Shown here piece after piece: positions 54,543 to 63,476 of a stretch of 64,000 nucleotides of DNA. Each line of letters begins with the position of its first letter. Position 1 is the stretch's first letter. A program made the position numbers and the translations under genes. The notes below the pieces were generated by a model. The model was given only the letters and a program-made list of their open reading frames with translations, was not told the origin of the DNA and made no database searches. The DNA is from Myroides fluvii. GTDB lineage: Bacteria; Bacteroidota; Bacteroidia; Flavobacteriales; Flavobacteriaceae. The stretch spans positions 2,500,501-2,564,500 of the forward strand of contig NZ_CP039934.1 of NCBI RefSeq assembly GCF_009792295.1, given 5' to 3'.

Positions 54543-55322
54543 ATGTTGTCATTTTGGAAATACCAAGGAACGGGAAATGACTTTGTCATGCTAGATAATC
54601 GTCAACAAAGGTTTGATGCTTCAAATCAAGAGCTCATCGCCTATTTATGTGATCGTCGATTTGGAATAGGAGCAGATGGATTAATTCTAGTTGAGGAAGA
54701 TGAACAAGTAGATTTTAAAATGGTGTATTTCAATTCGGATGGAAAAGAAAGTACGATGTGTGGAAATGGAGGTCGTTGTATTGTCGCCTTTGCAAAACAA
54801 TTGGGAATTATACAAGAAGAGTGTCGTTTTAATGCAGTTGATGGATTACATTATGCAACAATTGACGGGCAGGGTATCGTAGCTTTGCAGATGATTGATG
54901 TGCAACAAGTACTGCCTCAAGGAAAAGGTGTTTTCCTCAATACAGGTTCACCCCATCACGTCGAAATTGTCCGCGACTTAGCCTATTTCGATGTGTATAA
55001 GAAAGGAAAACAGATTCGAACTAGTGCCATTTATGCTCCAAAGGGTACAAATGTCAATTTCGTGGAGCAAGAAGGTCCTAATCACTTTAGAATTCGCACC
55101 TTTGAAAGAGGAGTAGAAGATGAAACACTCTCTTGTGGGACAGGAGCAACAGCAGTAGCTTTAGCTATGCATGCGCTGGGAAAAGTAGATCATAATGAAG
55201 TAAAAATAGAAGTGGAAGGGGGAGAACTTACCGTTCATTTTGACTATGTAAATGATACGTATCAAAAGGTGTTTTTGAAGGGACCAGCAACTTTAGTTTT
55301 TCAAGGATCAATTAAGGAGTAG
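54543..55322 (+). CDS. dapF: Diaminopimelate epimerase
   Basis: DapF converts LL- to meso-diaminopimelate for lysine and peptidoglycan. The 259-residue protein begins MLSFWKYQGTGNDFVMLDNR, the family opening, and has both catalytic Cys motifs: MCGNGGRC (Cys73) and SCGTGATAVAL near residue 200. I chose ATG 54543 because the 27-residue upstream extension is unlike the family and lies over the -7 box. The GNAT gene follows 2 nt after the stop and mltG 6 nt after that, forming a three-gene operon. Confidence 0.93.
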   Translation: MLSFWKYQGTGNDFVMLDNRQQRFDASNQELIAYLCDRRFGIGADGLILVEEDEQVDFKMVYFNSDGKESTMCGNGGRCIVAFAKQLGIIQEECRFNAVDGLHYATIDGQGIVALQMIDVQQVLPQGKGVFLNTGSPHHVEIVRDLAYFDVYKKGKQIRTSAIYAPKGTNVNFVEQEGPNHFRIRTFERGVEDETLSCGTGATAVALAMHALGKVDHNEVKIEVEGGELTVHFDYVNDTYQKVFLKGPATLVFQGSIKE

Positions 55323-55324
55323 AT

Positions 55325-55849
55325 ATGATTAGATTAGAAAGTGAAACCATTTATCTTCGCGCTTTAGAACCAGAAGATTTAGAATTTATCTATCAAATAG
55401 AAAACGACTTGAGTTTATGGGAAGTGAGTAATACACAAACGCCCTACAGTCGATTTCTGATTCATCAATACTTAGAAAATGCTCATCTGGATATATATGA
55501 AGCCAAACAGTTGCGTTTGGTCATTTGCTCCAAAACGACAGCAAAAACAGTGGGATTGATTGATTTGTTTGATTTTGATCCTAAAAATGGAAGAGCAGGC
55601 GTGGGAATTGTAATTCAAGAACCAACAAATAGAGCACAAGGGATTGGTTCTCAGGCTTTGGAATTAGTGATAAATTATAGCCGAGAATATCTGTATTTGA
55701 ATCAACTTTATGCTAATATTGCAGCTGATAATCAAGCGAGCATTCAGCTGTTTGAAAAATGCGATTTTAGAATAATCGGAATAAAAAAAGCGTGGACTCG
55801 AGTGGGACAAACGTATAAAGATGAAATAATGTACCAGTTAATATTTTAA
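55325..55849 (+). CDS. GNAT family N-acetyltransferase (RimJ/RimL-like)
   Basis: The 174-residue protein has the acetyl-CoA-binding motif A pattern GVGIVIQEPTNRAQGIGSQAL near 100-115 and the RimJ/RimL-type opening MIRLESETIYLRALEPEDLEF. It may modify a protein N-terminus or a small molecule; the substrate is not evident. It sits between dapF and mltG with very short gaps. Confidence 0.85.
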   Translation: MIRLESETIYLRALEPEDLEFIYQIENDLSLWEVSNTQTPYSRFLIHQYLENAHLDIYEAKQLRLVICSKTTAKTVGLIDLFDFDPKNGRAGVGIVIQEPTNRAQGIGSQALELVINYSREYLYLNQLYANIAADNQASIQLFEKCDFRIIGIKKAWTRVGQTYKDEIMYQLIF

Positions 55850-55855
55850 TAGAAC

Positions 55856-56893
55856 ATGAAATTTAAAAACATACTAATTGCACTTTCTGTTGTGGGGGCT
55901 TTTGCCTTTTTTGGTTATTTGTACGTATGGTATAAAAAAGCTTTTTCACCTAATTTAAAAAATTGGGATGAGAAGGAGTATTTTTATATTCGCACGTCAG
56001 AAAACTTTCAGGATGTACTGAAAGCCTTACAGCCTTACCTTAATGATACAGAAGGGTTTGAAGAAATCGCCAGTCAAAGAAGTTTTAACAGTAATTTGAT
56101 TGCGGGGCGTTTCAAATTGACCAACGGAATGGATAGTTATAGCTTAATTGAAGCGTTGAGAAAAAATGTCCCTGTTCGTTTGACGTTTAATAATCAAGAG
56201 CGCATTGAAGATTTGGCAGGAAGAATCGCTTCTCAAGTCGAGGCGGATAGTATCGCTATGATGGAGGTGTTTTATGATCCTCAATTCTTAGAAGAAAACG
56301 GTTTTACGAAAGAAAGTGTTTTGGTAGGGTTCTTACCAGAAACATATGAGTTTTATTGGACAGTTACTCCTATGAAGATGCGTAACAGAATGCATAAAGA
56401 GTATTTGAAATTCTGGAACGAAGAAAGAAAAGAAAAGGCTACTGCATTAGGATTAACTCCTGTTGAAGTGGCAATTTTAGCATCTATTGTTCAAAAAGAA
56501 ACAAGTAAAAATGACGAAAAATCTAAAGTAGCAGGGGTTTATTTGAACCGCATGCGTATTGGAATGCCACTACAAGCTGATCCAACAGTAGTTTATGCGA
56601 AAAAGTTATATACCCATGATTTTGGTCAAGTGATTAAAAGAGTGTACCATAAGGATACAGAACTTGTTTCTCCGTATAATACGTATCAAAATGTTGGACT
56701 TCCTCCTGGTCCAATCTTTATGCCAGATAAGGGAACCATTGATGCAGTGCTAAATGCAGAAAAACACGATTATGTATATTTCTGCGCAAGCGTTGATCGT
56801 ATGGGATATCACGAATTTGCAGAAACATTAGCCCAACACAACCAAAATAGTAGAAAATACAGCGCTTGGTTGAATCAATCGGGAATTAGATAG
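55856..56893 (+). CDS. mltG: Endolytic murein transglycosylase MltG
   Basis: MltG cuts nascent glycan strands and sets their length. The 345-residue protein has an N-terminal transmembrane anchor (about residues 7-26), a LysM-like subdomain and the YceG catalytic region with ILASIVQKETSKNDEKSKVA (the Glu in QKE is catalytic), GVYLNRMRIGMPLQADPTVVYA and YNTYQNVGLPPGPI. Length is normal. It ends the dapF operon, and a hairpin terminator follows at 56951. Confidence 0.93.
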   Translation: MKFKNILIALSVVGAFAFFGYLYVWYKKAFSPNLKNWDEKEYFYIRTSENFQDVLKALQPYLNDTEGFEEIASQRSFNSNLIAGRFKLTNGMDSYSLIEALRKNVPVRLTFNNQERIEDLAGRIASQVEADSIAMMEVFYDPQFLEENGFTKESVLVGFLPETYEFYWTVTPMKMRNRMHKEYLKFWNEERKEKATALGLTPVEVAILASIVQKETSKNDEKSKVAGVYLNRMRIGMPLQADPTVVYAKKLYTHDFGQVIKRVYHKDTELVSPYNTYQNVGLPPGPIFMPDKGTIDAVLNAEKHDYVYFCASVDRMGYHEFAETLAQHNQNSRKYSAWLNQSGIR

Positions 56894-56950
56894 GAAACAG
56901 TTGACCGTTTACCGTTAACGGTTTACAGCATACTTACAGTTACAAGAAAG

Positions 56951-56978
56951 CCATCCTTTGTAGGGATGGTTTTTTTTT
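56951..56978 (+). terminator. Terminator of dapF-mltG operon
   Basis: CCATCC (56951-56956) pairs with GGATGG (56964-56969) and is followed by nine Ts. Confidence 0.85.
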
Positions 56979-57001
56979 GAGGAGCGGTGAAGGTGTGTTG
57001 T

Positions 57002-57056
57002 GAGGATGAGAGGATGAGAGGATGAGAGGATGAGAGGATGAGAGGATGAGAGGATG
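57002..57056. repeat. 8-bp tandem repeat (GAGGATGA)
   Basis: Six exact copies of GAGGATGA and a seventh partial one run from 57002 to 57056. They lie directly before the 76-bp direct repeat copy A. The array is noncoding and likely to vary in copy number by slippage. Confidence 0.9.
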
Positions 57057-57126
57057 TGGGGGCATCGAGAATTGGTACAAAAAAGCAAATCGCAACGAAG
57101 TGGAAATTCATTGCGCACCAAAATAA
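57051..57126. repeat. 76-bp direct repeat, copy A
   Basis: It is 75/76 identical to 58568-58643 (one G/T difference at 57062 versus 58579). Internal pairs TTGGT/ACCAA (57072-57076 with 57117-57121) and CGCAA/TTGCG (57091-57095 with 57111-57115) allow a hairpin. It lies between the convergent ends of mltG and the HAD gene. Confidence 0.9.
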
Positions 57127-57198
57127 TATAATAACTCAGGGAGATAAAAAAACAGAAAAGCAAAAAAGGCAAAAAAGTAAAAGAAGATATTTCATAAA

Positions 57199-57894
57199 CT
57201 ATAAAAATTGTAAGAGATCAGGTAAAGTTTGTAAGCTAATTAATTTGTCATGATGCAAGGGAGCCTCCAGTTGTTCGTGTGACCAAGTAACAACATAAGG
57301 AACATAAGCAGCATGAGCATCCAAGTCTAATACTGGTAGAATATCAGACTTCATGGAGTTGCCTACCATAAAAAACTGTTCGGGTTTACACGACAAACGA
57401 TGTAACAAAATTTGATAATCAGCAGTTTGTTTATCGCTCATAATTTCGATGTGATGAAAATAACCTCCAAGTGCGGAATTTTTTATTTTTCGCTTTTGAT
57501 CGAGTAAATCTCCTTTTGTAGCGAGAATTAAATTGTATTTTCCGTTTAGTGCATTAAGCGTTTGTTCAACGCCTGGAAGAAGTTCAATGGGACGTTGTAA
57601 TAAATCGTGCCCCATCTCAATGATTTTTGATAAAATTAGTGAGGATACCCGATGCTGACTTACTTGATGGGCAGTCTCAATCATGCATAAGATGAATCCT
57701 TTAATACCAAAACCATACAGCGGTAAATTCTTTACTTCAGTGTGATATAATGCCTTAGATAGTTGTTCGGCTGTTTGGTACTCTTGTAAAAGATAGATGA
57801 ATTGCTGTTCTGCTTCTTGAAAATAGGGTTCATTCACCCACAGTGTATCATCAGCGTCAAAGGCAATGGTCGTTATTTTATTTTGTAGCTGCAT
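57199..57894 (-). CDS. HAD family phosphatase
   Basis: The 231-residue cytosolic protein shows the HAD catalytic motif I FDADDTLW (nucleophile Asp and second Asp) near residues 13-20, motif II LATKGD near 120 and motif IV VGNSMKSDILPVLD near 173. It resembles YjjG-type phosphatases acting on nucleotides or sugar phosphates; the substrate cannot be deduced. It is divergent from the Crp/Fnr gene across a 62-bp spacer and ends near direct-repeat copy A. Confidence 0.85.
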   Translation of the reverse strand: MQLQNKITTIAFDADDTLWVNEPYFQEAEQQFIYLLQEYQTAEQLSKALYHTEVKNLPLYGFGIKGFILCMIETAHQVSQHRVSSLILSKIIEMGHDLLQRPIELLPGVEQTLNALNGKYNLILATKGDLLDQKRKIKNSALGGYFHHIEIMSDKQTADYQILLHRLSCKPEQFFMVGNSMKSDILPVLDLDAHAAYVPYVVTWSHEQLEAPLHHDKLISLQTLPDLLQFL

Positions 57895-57900
57895 CAGTTG

Positions 57901-57908
57901 TATTTTTG
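57901..57908 (+). promoter_or_regulatory. -7 box for Crp/Fnr regulator gene
   Basis: TATTTTTG matches TAnnTTTG, 49 nt before TTG 57957 and 64 nt before ATG 57972. Confidence 0.4.
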
Positions 57909-57956
57909 CAATTTATGCGGTAAATTTCTACAAATAAAAATTAGTAAAAAGGACAA

Positions 57957-58547
57957 TTGTCTCAGAACCCTATGATACGAACCAACGACACTTTCTTGCA
58001 TTATATCAATGAACTTTACCATCAACATACTTATCCCAATGATGCTATTGCTATTGTGACTTATGCCCCTGGAGATTATTTATTTCTTCAAAATGAAAAA
58101 GCTTCTTGTGTTTTGTTGATCAAGAAGGGAGTAACTAAAGTTTTCTTTGAAGAAGAAAATGAAAAAGAATACATTGTAGAGTTTTTGGGTAAAGGAGAAA
58201 TTATTGGCGATATTGAATACATCCGAAAGATTGATGGATTGTGTCATGTACAAGCCTTAGATGTTGTAGAAACGTACGTCTTGTCGTATTCTTTTTTTCA
58301 ATCGCTATTGAAAAAAGATATTGCCCTGAATGCGTTGCTCTTGGATGCCTTTGCCGCTCGCATTGTCAATACAGCACGCAGAGCTTCGTATCAACAACTA
58401 TACACCATAGAATACAGCTTACATCAATTAGTAGAAATGCAAAAAAAACAAGCGCTCAACTTAACGAAGGAAGATATGGCCGCTTATTTGGGAATTTCGG
58501 TTCGAAGTTTAAACCGCAGCTTGAAACAGTTAAAGGAAGAAGAATGA
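57957..58547 (+). CDS. Crp/Fnr family transcription regulator
   Basis: The 196-residue protein has an N-terminal cyclic-nucleotide-type beta-roll (about 25-115, with GDYLFLQNEKASCVLLIKKG and FLGKGEIIGDIEYI) and a C-terminal winged helix ending LTKEDMAAYLGISVRSLNRSL. There are no Fnr-type cysteine clusters for an iron-sulfur cluster, so it is nearer to the Crp side. The start may be TTG 57957 or ATG 57972; both fit. Its targets are unknown; the divergent HAD gene shares a short spacer with it and could be one. Confidence 0.85.
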   Translation: MSQNPMIRTNDTFLHYINELYHQHTYPNDAIAIVTYAPGDYLFLQNEKASCVLLIKKGVTKVFFEEENEKEYIVEFLGKGEIIGDIEYIRKIDGLCHVQALDVVETYVLSYSFFQSLLKKDIALNALLLDAFAARIVNTARRASYQQLYTIEYSLHQLVEMQKKQALNLTKEDMAAYLGISVRSLNRSLKQLKEEE

Positions 58548-58567
58548 TTTGATTATTTGAGGGGGGG

Positions 58568-58643
58568 AGGATGTGGGGTCATCGAGAATTGGTACAAAAA
58601 AGCAAATCGCAACGAAGTGGAAATTCATTGCGCACCAAAATAA
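58568..58643. repeat. 76-bp direct repeat, copy B
   Basis: It is 75/76 identical to 57051-57126 and preceded by a G7 run. Like copy A it lies between convergent genes, here the Crp/Fnr gene and prfC. The hairpin pairs of copy A are conserved. Confidence 0.9.
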
Positions 58644-58680
58644 AACATAAACCTAGTGCGATAAAAAAGCGAACCGCACA

Positions 58681-58713
58681 AAAAAATAAAGAGGATGTAA
58701 AAACACCCTCTTT
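58681..58713 (-). terminator. Terminator of prfC
   Basis: AAAGAGG-A-TGT (58688-58698) pairs with ACA-C-CCTCTTT (58703-58713) with one mismatch; on the minus strand an AT-rich T run follows. Confidence 0.65.
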
Positions 58714-58748
58714 CTATTTGAACAATACTTGCGTATCTATATAACTAA

Positions 58749-60344
58749 TTATTTGTCAATCTCTTCTGAAGTAAAGCCTAGTTTTACAGTGGGGAATTTA
58801 CTCTGTGTCATCTGAACGGAGAATTCACTATCTGCTAAGAAAACCAATTGACCTGATTTATCGATAGCTAAGAATTTTTGTTTGATGCGTTTAAATTCTT
58901 TGAATTCCTCATTTTTTGGATCTTCAGGGCGTACCCAACACGCTTTGTATGCAGGGAAGTTCTCATACGTACATTTAGCGCCATATTCGTGTTCTAAGCG
59001 GTACTGAATTACCTCATATTGTAAAGCTCCAACGGTACCGATTACTTTACGACCATTCATTTCTAAGGTAAACAACTGAGCTACCCCTTCATCCATCAAC
59101 TGGTCAATCCCTTTTTCCAATTGCTTCGATTTCATCGGATCTGCATTGTTGATGTATCTGAAATGCTCTGGAGAGAAACTAGGAATTCCTTTGAAACTCA
59201 TAATCTCTCCTTCAGTTAAGGTATCTCCAATTTTGAAGTTTCCGGTATCGTGTAGTCCGACAATATCCCCCGCATAAGAAATATCAACAATTTCTTTTTT
59301 CTCCGCAAAGAAGGCATTTGGACTTGAAAATTTTAATTTTTTATTCTGACGAACGTGTAAATAAGGGGTGTTTCTTTCAAATGTACCCGATACAATTTTG
59401 ATAAATGCCAAGCGATCTCTGTGTTTAGGATCCATATTCGCGTGAATCTTGAATACAAAACCACTAAACCCTTTTTCTGTTGGCTCAACCACTCTTGTGT
59501 CTGATTCTTTGGCTCTCGGAGATGGCGCAATTTGAATAAAGCAATCCAATAACTCTCGAACCCCAAAATTGTTCAAAGCGGAACCGAAAAACACCGGTTG
59601 TAATTCCCCTTTTACATAAGCTTCACGATCAAAATCAGGATAAATCTCATGGATAATCTCCAATTCCTCTCTCAATTTACCAGCTGGTTTGTTGCCGATC
59701 AATTGATCTAATTCTTCCGAATTTAAGTCGGAAATACGAATCACATCATCGATGTTTTTTCTGCTGTCATCCGTAAATAAGTTGATGTTTTTCTCCCAAA
59801 TATTGTAAATACCTTTAAAGTCATACCCCATTCCAATAGGGTAGCTCAAAGGAGTCACTTTTAATTGTAATTTTTGCTCTACTTCATCCATTAAGTCAAA
59901 AGCATCGCGTCCTTCACGGTCTAACTTATTGATAAAAACAATCATCGGAATGTTGCGCATGCGACATACTTCAACTAACTTTTCCGTTTGTTCCTCAACC
60001 CCTTTAGCAACGTCAATAACTACAATTACACTGTCAACTGCTGTCAAGGTACGAAAGGTATCCTCCGCAAAGTCCTTGTGACCAGGTGTATCTAAGATGT
60101 TGATTTTTTTGTCTTTATAATTAAAGGCTAATACAGATGTAGCAACTGAGATTCCCCTTTGGCGCTCAATCTCCATGAAATCGGAGGTAGCTCCTTTTTT
60201 AATTTTATTATTCTTAACTGCACCAGCTTCTTGAATTGCTCCTCCAAAAAGTAGCAATTTCTCCGTTAAGGTTGTCTTACCAGCATCGGGGTGAGCAATT
60301 ACACCAAATGTTCTTCTGCGTTCTATTTCTGTTAAAAAACTCAT
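58749..60344 (-). CDS. prfC: Peptide chain release factor 3
   Basis: RF3 is the GTPase that removes RF1/RF2 from the ribosome after peptide release. The 531-residue protein has the translational GTPase motifs AHPDAGKTTLTEKLL (G1) near 18, DTPGHKDF (G3) near 86 and FINKLDRE (G4) near 140, then the RF3-specific C-terminal domains. Length is normal. It is transcribed alone with a -7 box at 60364-60371. Confidence 0.94.
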   Translation of the reverse strand: MSFLTEIERRRTFGVIAHPDAGKTTLTEKLLLFGGAIQEAGAVKNNKIKKGATSDFMEIERQRGISVATSVLAFNYKDKKINILDTPGHKDFAEDTFRTLTAVDSVIVVIDVAKGVEEQTEKLVEVCRMRNIPMIVFINKLDREGRDAFDLMDEVEQKLQLKVTPLSYPIGMGYDFKGIYNIWEKNINLFTDDSRKNIDDVIRISDLNSEELDQLIGNKPAGKLREELEIIHEIYPDFDREAYVKGELQPVFFGSALNNFGVRELLDCFIQIAPSPRAKESDTRVVEPTEKGFSGFVFKIHANMDPKHRDRLAFIKIVSGTFERNTPYLHVRQNKKLKFSSPNAFFAEKKEIVDISYAGDIVGLHDTGNFKIGDTLTEGEIMSFKGIPSFSPEHFRYINNADPMKSKQLEKGIDQLMDEGVAQLFTLEMNGRKVIGTVGALQYEVIQYRLEHEYGAKCTYENFPAYKACWVRPEDPKNEEFKEFKRIKQKFLAIDKSGQLVFLADSEFSVQMTQSKFPTVKLGFTSEEIDK

Positions 60345-60363
60345 CTCTAAAAAAATTAGAAGG

Positions 60364-60371
60364 CAAAAATA
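60364..60371 (-). promoter_or_regulatory. -7 box for prfC
   Basis: On the minus strand TATTTTTG matches TAnnTTTG, 19 nt before the ATG. Confidence 0.5.
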
Positions 60372-60644
60372 CTCATTATTTGCTGAAAATAATAATCGCT
60401 AAGTGTAATCGTTTCTTTGGAGCCTAGTTTATCCAATATAAATAACGACTAATTAACTTTATTTTGAAGAAAGAATAGTTGTGAAAAACAGTAAATCGAA
60501 TCGAAAATACCCAATAGAATGTTAATCCTTAAGGTAAATAAATGAGGTATTAGTAATATTGTTAATTGCGTTTTTAAACGTGTTTGTTTAAGTGTATTTT
60601 GATTCGTTTTTTTAAAAATAATCTCATTTATGGCTTATAAATGT
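60372..60644. other. Divergent spacer between prfC and PpiC-like gene
   Basis: The gap between the two genes is 342 bp. It is AT-rich, without ORF or obvious hairpin. It holds promoter boxes for both flanking genes at its ends. Confidence 0.4.
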
Positions 60645-60652
60645 TATTTTTG
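60645..60652 (+). promoter_or_regulatory. -7 box for PpiC-like lipoprotein gene
   Basis: TATTTTTG matches TAnnTTTG, 34 nt before the ATG at 60687. Confidence 0.5.
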
Positions 60653-60686
60653 TTAGCGATTAAGAAATGTAAAGTAAGTATAGGTA

Positions 60687-61562
60687 ATGAAGTTTAAAGA
60701 AATTAGATTCATCAAATACAGCGTTGTTTTACTAGCGGTACTTTTGGGCTATACTAGTTGTGACAAGCAAAAGAAACTCGATGGAGATCAATATGTTGCT
60801 CGAGTGGATAATAAATATTTAGAGCGTTCTTCACTGCAAAATATTGTGCCTCCGCAAAGTACGGTAAAGGACAGTGTGGCCATGGTAGAGCTTTTTATAA
60901 ACAAATGGGCAACCAAACAATTGTTGATGGATGCAGCAGCATTTAATTTATCTGATGAAAAAAAGAAGGAAATCGACGAGTTGGTTTCGAACTTTAAATC
61001 GGAGTTGTTAATCAAAGGATATTTGGAGAAACTAGTTCAACAATCCATAGACACAGTAGTTCATGCAAGTGATCTCAAGTCGTATTACGATCAAGTTAAG
61101 GCAGGATTTCGCGTTGATGATATGTTAGTTAAACTAGCGTATGTCAATATCTTAAACTCCAATACCCATTTTAATAAAGTAAAGAGTGGATTTAATGGAG
61201 GGAAGGATGTCAAGTATGAATTGCTCGATCAATTGTCGTTGCAAATGAAATCCTATGTATTAAACGATTCGCTTTGGGTGAATGTTGCTCAAATTTATGA
61301 GAAACTACCTTTTATTAATTCAGAAAACAGAGAACAATATTTAAAAAATAATACCTATTTTGAGGTTAAGGATGAAAATAGTACGTACTTTGTGCGTATC
61401 AAACAAGTGTTGAGAAAAGGTGATATAGTTCCTTATGCCTATTTAGAACCGTCCTTGCGATTAATGGTTTTAAATAATCGAAAGATGGAATTGTTAAAAC
61501 AGATAGAAGAAGATATTTTAAAAGATGCAAAAAAAGATAAAAATTATGAAATTTATCAGTAA
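60687..61562 (+). CDS. SurA/PpiC-like periplasmic chaperone lipoprotein
   Basis: The 291-residue protein has an N-terminal SPII-like signal (KYSVVLLAVLLGYTSC, Cys 26) followed by DKQKK. The body is helical like the SurA N-terminal core (LINKWATKQLLMDAAAFNLSDEKKKEI-type helix region near 68-95) with only a weak parvulin-like part, so isomerase activity is doubtful. The neighbour encodes a full two-parvulin SurA protein whose start overlaps its end by 17 nt. Together they probably help fold outer membrane proteins. Confidence 0.8.
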   Translation: MKFKEIRFIKYSVVLLAVLLGYTSCDKQKKLDGDQYVARVDNKYLERSSLQNIVPPQSTVKDSVAMVELFINKWATKQLLMDAAAFNLSDEKKKEIDELVSNFKSELLIKGYLEKLVQQSIDTVVHASDLKSYYDQVKAGFRVDDMLVKLAYVNILNSNTHFNKVKSGFNGGKDVKYELLDQLSLQMKSYVLNDSLWVNVAQIYEKLPFINSENREQYLKNNTYFEVKDENSTYFVRIKQVLRKGDIVPYAYLEPSLRLMVLNNRKMELLKQIEEDILKDAKKDKNYEIYQ

Positions 61563-62919
61563 GAAGGTCATGTTTGTGCTTGGGTTATCATGTGTAATGA
61601 TAGGAGGTATGCAAGCACAAAATTCAACGGGGAAGCGAAAAATCGATGGTGTAGTAGGTGTTGTTGGAGATTATGTAATCTTAGAATCAGAAATTGATAA
61701 AACCTTGTTGGAGCTAAAAGCACAGCGTATTCCTATTGAAAATTTGTCAAAATGTGATTTATTTGAGCGTTTATTAGAAGATAAATTATATGCCCACCAA
61801 GCGGTTCAGGACAGTATCGAAGTAAGTGATGCAGAAGTTACTGGATTCATGAATGATCAAATCAATAGAATGGTAGAAGAAGTTGGGGGGATTGAACGTA
61901 TATTAGGATTTTACAACAAAAAAACAGAAGAAGACTTTAGAGAGTATTTTTTTGATATTGTAAAGCAAAACAAATTGACTCAAGCAATGCAAAAGCACAT
62001 TGTTGAGAAGGTTACTATCACACCCGAAGAAGTAAGACAATTCTTTAAAGCAATTCCAGAAGACGAAAGACCCACAGTGGGAGATGAAGTAGAAATTGCC
62101 GAAATTGTGGTGAAACCAGAAATTTCGAAAGAACAAAAACAAAAAGTAATCGATCGCTTAAATGAAATGCGTAGTGACGTATTGAACAATGGAGCGAGTT
62201 TCTTTAGTAAGGCTGTTTTATTTACAGATGATAAAGGTTCAGCGGCTAATGGAGGATTTTATTCCATCACAAAAAAAGATCCATTTGCTAAAGAATTTAA
62301 AGAGGTAGCTTTTAGTTTAGCAGAAGGTGAAATATCAGCTCCTTTTGAAACTGAATTCGGATTCCACATTATCTATTTAGAGAAAATTAGAGGACAACAT
62401 TTAGATGTGCGCCACATTTTACTCGTTCCCAAACCGACCAATGAAGCACTAGATGAGGCGAAGAAAAAATTAGAAGATATTCGCGCAAAAATTGTAAATA
62501 ACGAAATTACATTTGCTGAAGCTGCAGCGGCCTCTTCGGATGATAAGGACACCAAGCAAAACGGAGGTGTTTTAAGAGACCCCATGACAATGGATCCGCG
62601 TTTTGATTTAAACAAAATGGAAGATAGAGAATTGTATTTCTTAGTGAATTCACTAAAAGAAAAAGAAATTTCTCCTGTTGCTTTGAAAACGGATTATAGA
62701 GAGCAAAAAAGTTATCGCATCGTGACAATTAACAAAAAGATTGCTTCACATAAAATTGACTTTGTTGACGATTATACCAAGGTTAAAAACATGGCGTTGA
62801 ACAAAAAACAAGAAGGAGAACTCCAAAAATGGATCACAAAGAAGATAAATGATGCCTATATTAACATTCAAGGAGAATATAGAGACTGTCAATTCCATAA
62901 TAATTGGCTCAAAAAATAA
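61546..62919 (+). CDS. SurA-like peptidyl-prolyl isomerase chaperone
   Basis: The 457-residue protein starts MKFISKKVMFVLGLSCVMIGGMQA-Q (ATG 61546), a type I signal peptide. A SurA N-terminal helical domain (about 28-175, with GDYVILESEIDKTL) is followed by two parvulin domains: EIAEIVVKPEISKEQ to FGFHIIYLE near 190-285, and DVRHILLVPKPTNEA to YRIVTINKK near 293-400. It acts in the periplasm on outer membrane protein folding. It overlaps the upstream lipoprotein gene and ends at a strong terminator. Confidence 0.9.
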   Translation: MKFISKKVMFVLGLSCVMIGGMQAQNSTGKRKIDGVVGVVGDYVILESEIDKTLLELKAQRIPIENLSKCDLFERLLEDKLYAHQAVQDSIEVSDAEVTGFMNDQINRMVEEVGGIERILGFYNKKTEEDFREYFFDIVKQNKLTQAMQKHIVEKVTITPEEVRQFFKAIPEDERPTVGDEVEIAEIVVKPEISKEQKQKVIDRLNEMRSDVLNNGASFFSKAVLFTDDKGSAANGGFYSITKKDPFAKEFKEVAFSLAEGEISAPFETEFGFHIIYLEKIRGQHLDVRHILLVPKPTNEALDEAKKKLEDIRAKIVNNEITFAEAAAASSDDKDTKQNGGVLRDPMTMDPRFDLNKMEDRELYFLVNSLKEKEISPVALKTDYREQKSYRIVTINKKIASHKIDFVDDYTKVKNMALNKKQEGELQKWITKKINDAYINIQGEYRDCQFHNNWLKK

Positions 62920-62942
62920 GAAAATAACAATCTAAACGATTG

Positions 62943-62983
62943 AAAACGACATTTTAGCAATAGACTAAAATGTCGTTTTTTTA
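62943..62983 (+). terminator. Terminator of chaperone pair
   Basis: AAAACGACATTTTAG (62943-62957) pairs with CTAAAATGTCGTTTT (62965-62979) over a 7-nt loop, followed by Ts. Confidence 0.92.
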
Positions 62984-63144
62984 TTAAATAAGAATGAAAA
63001 ATTGAAATATCTTAAAATTATAAGGTAAAAAATAATTTATTTCAGATTAATTGATGAAAAACAGTAAAAGTACTGTTGTTTCTTCATTAAAGTAGAATGT
63101 TTATAAATAATAATTTTTGGATTTGTGGGAAATATTAAAAACTT

Positions 63145-63173
63145 TTGAAAATTAATTAGATTGATTAAATTTG
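63145..63173 (+). promoter_or_regulatory. Promoter of acnB
   Basis: TTG (63145-63147) and TAAATTTG (63166-63173) are 18 nt apart, a full Bacteroidetes promoter match. The predicted start near 63177 lies about 300 nt before the acnB ATG. Confidence 0.6.
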
Positions 63174-63176
63174 CGA

Positions 63177-63476
63177 GGACAAAAAATAAAATACAAGTCA
63201 AATTCTCTCTTTTGAGCAGTAGATTGAAGGTTTAAAATTTGTCACTTCAAGAGTGGTTTACACAAGTTCTAGTTGAAAAATAGAACACCTTGACCAAGTG
63301 CCTAAAAAGTGAAACACAAAGAAAGAAGTGATAATTTCGAAGTAGAACGAGAATCATACAATGTATAGAACAGAGAGAGAAGAAGTACAATAAAAAAATA
63401 ACTAATACAAAATAATCAGTTATGGGAGAGGGGAGATCTTTGATTTTCAATAACCTGTAAGTAATAGACCTGAATT
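63177..63476 (+). promoter_or_regulatory. Long leader of acnB
   Basis: About 300 nt of predicted leader contain no ORF of note apart from a 12-codon frame (63422-63460). A second, weaker -7-like GATCTTTG occurs near 63435, so a shorter transcript is also possible. The leader is A/G-rich near its end. Confidence 0.4.

Noticed and set aside
63422..63460. 12-codon upstream ORF in the acnB leader
   Set aside because: Too short to support without ribosome profiling; no attenuator-like codon run.
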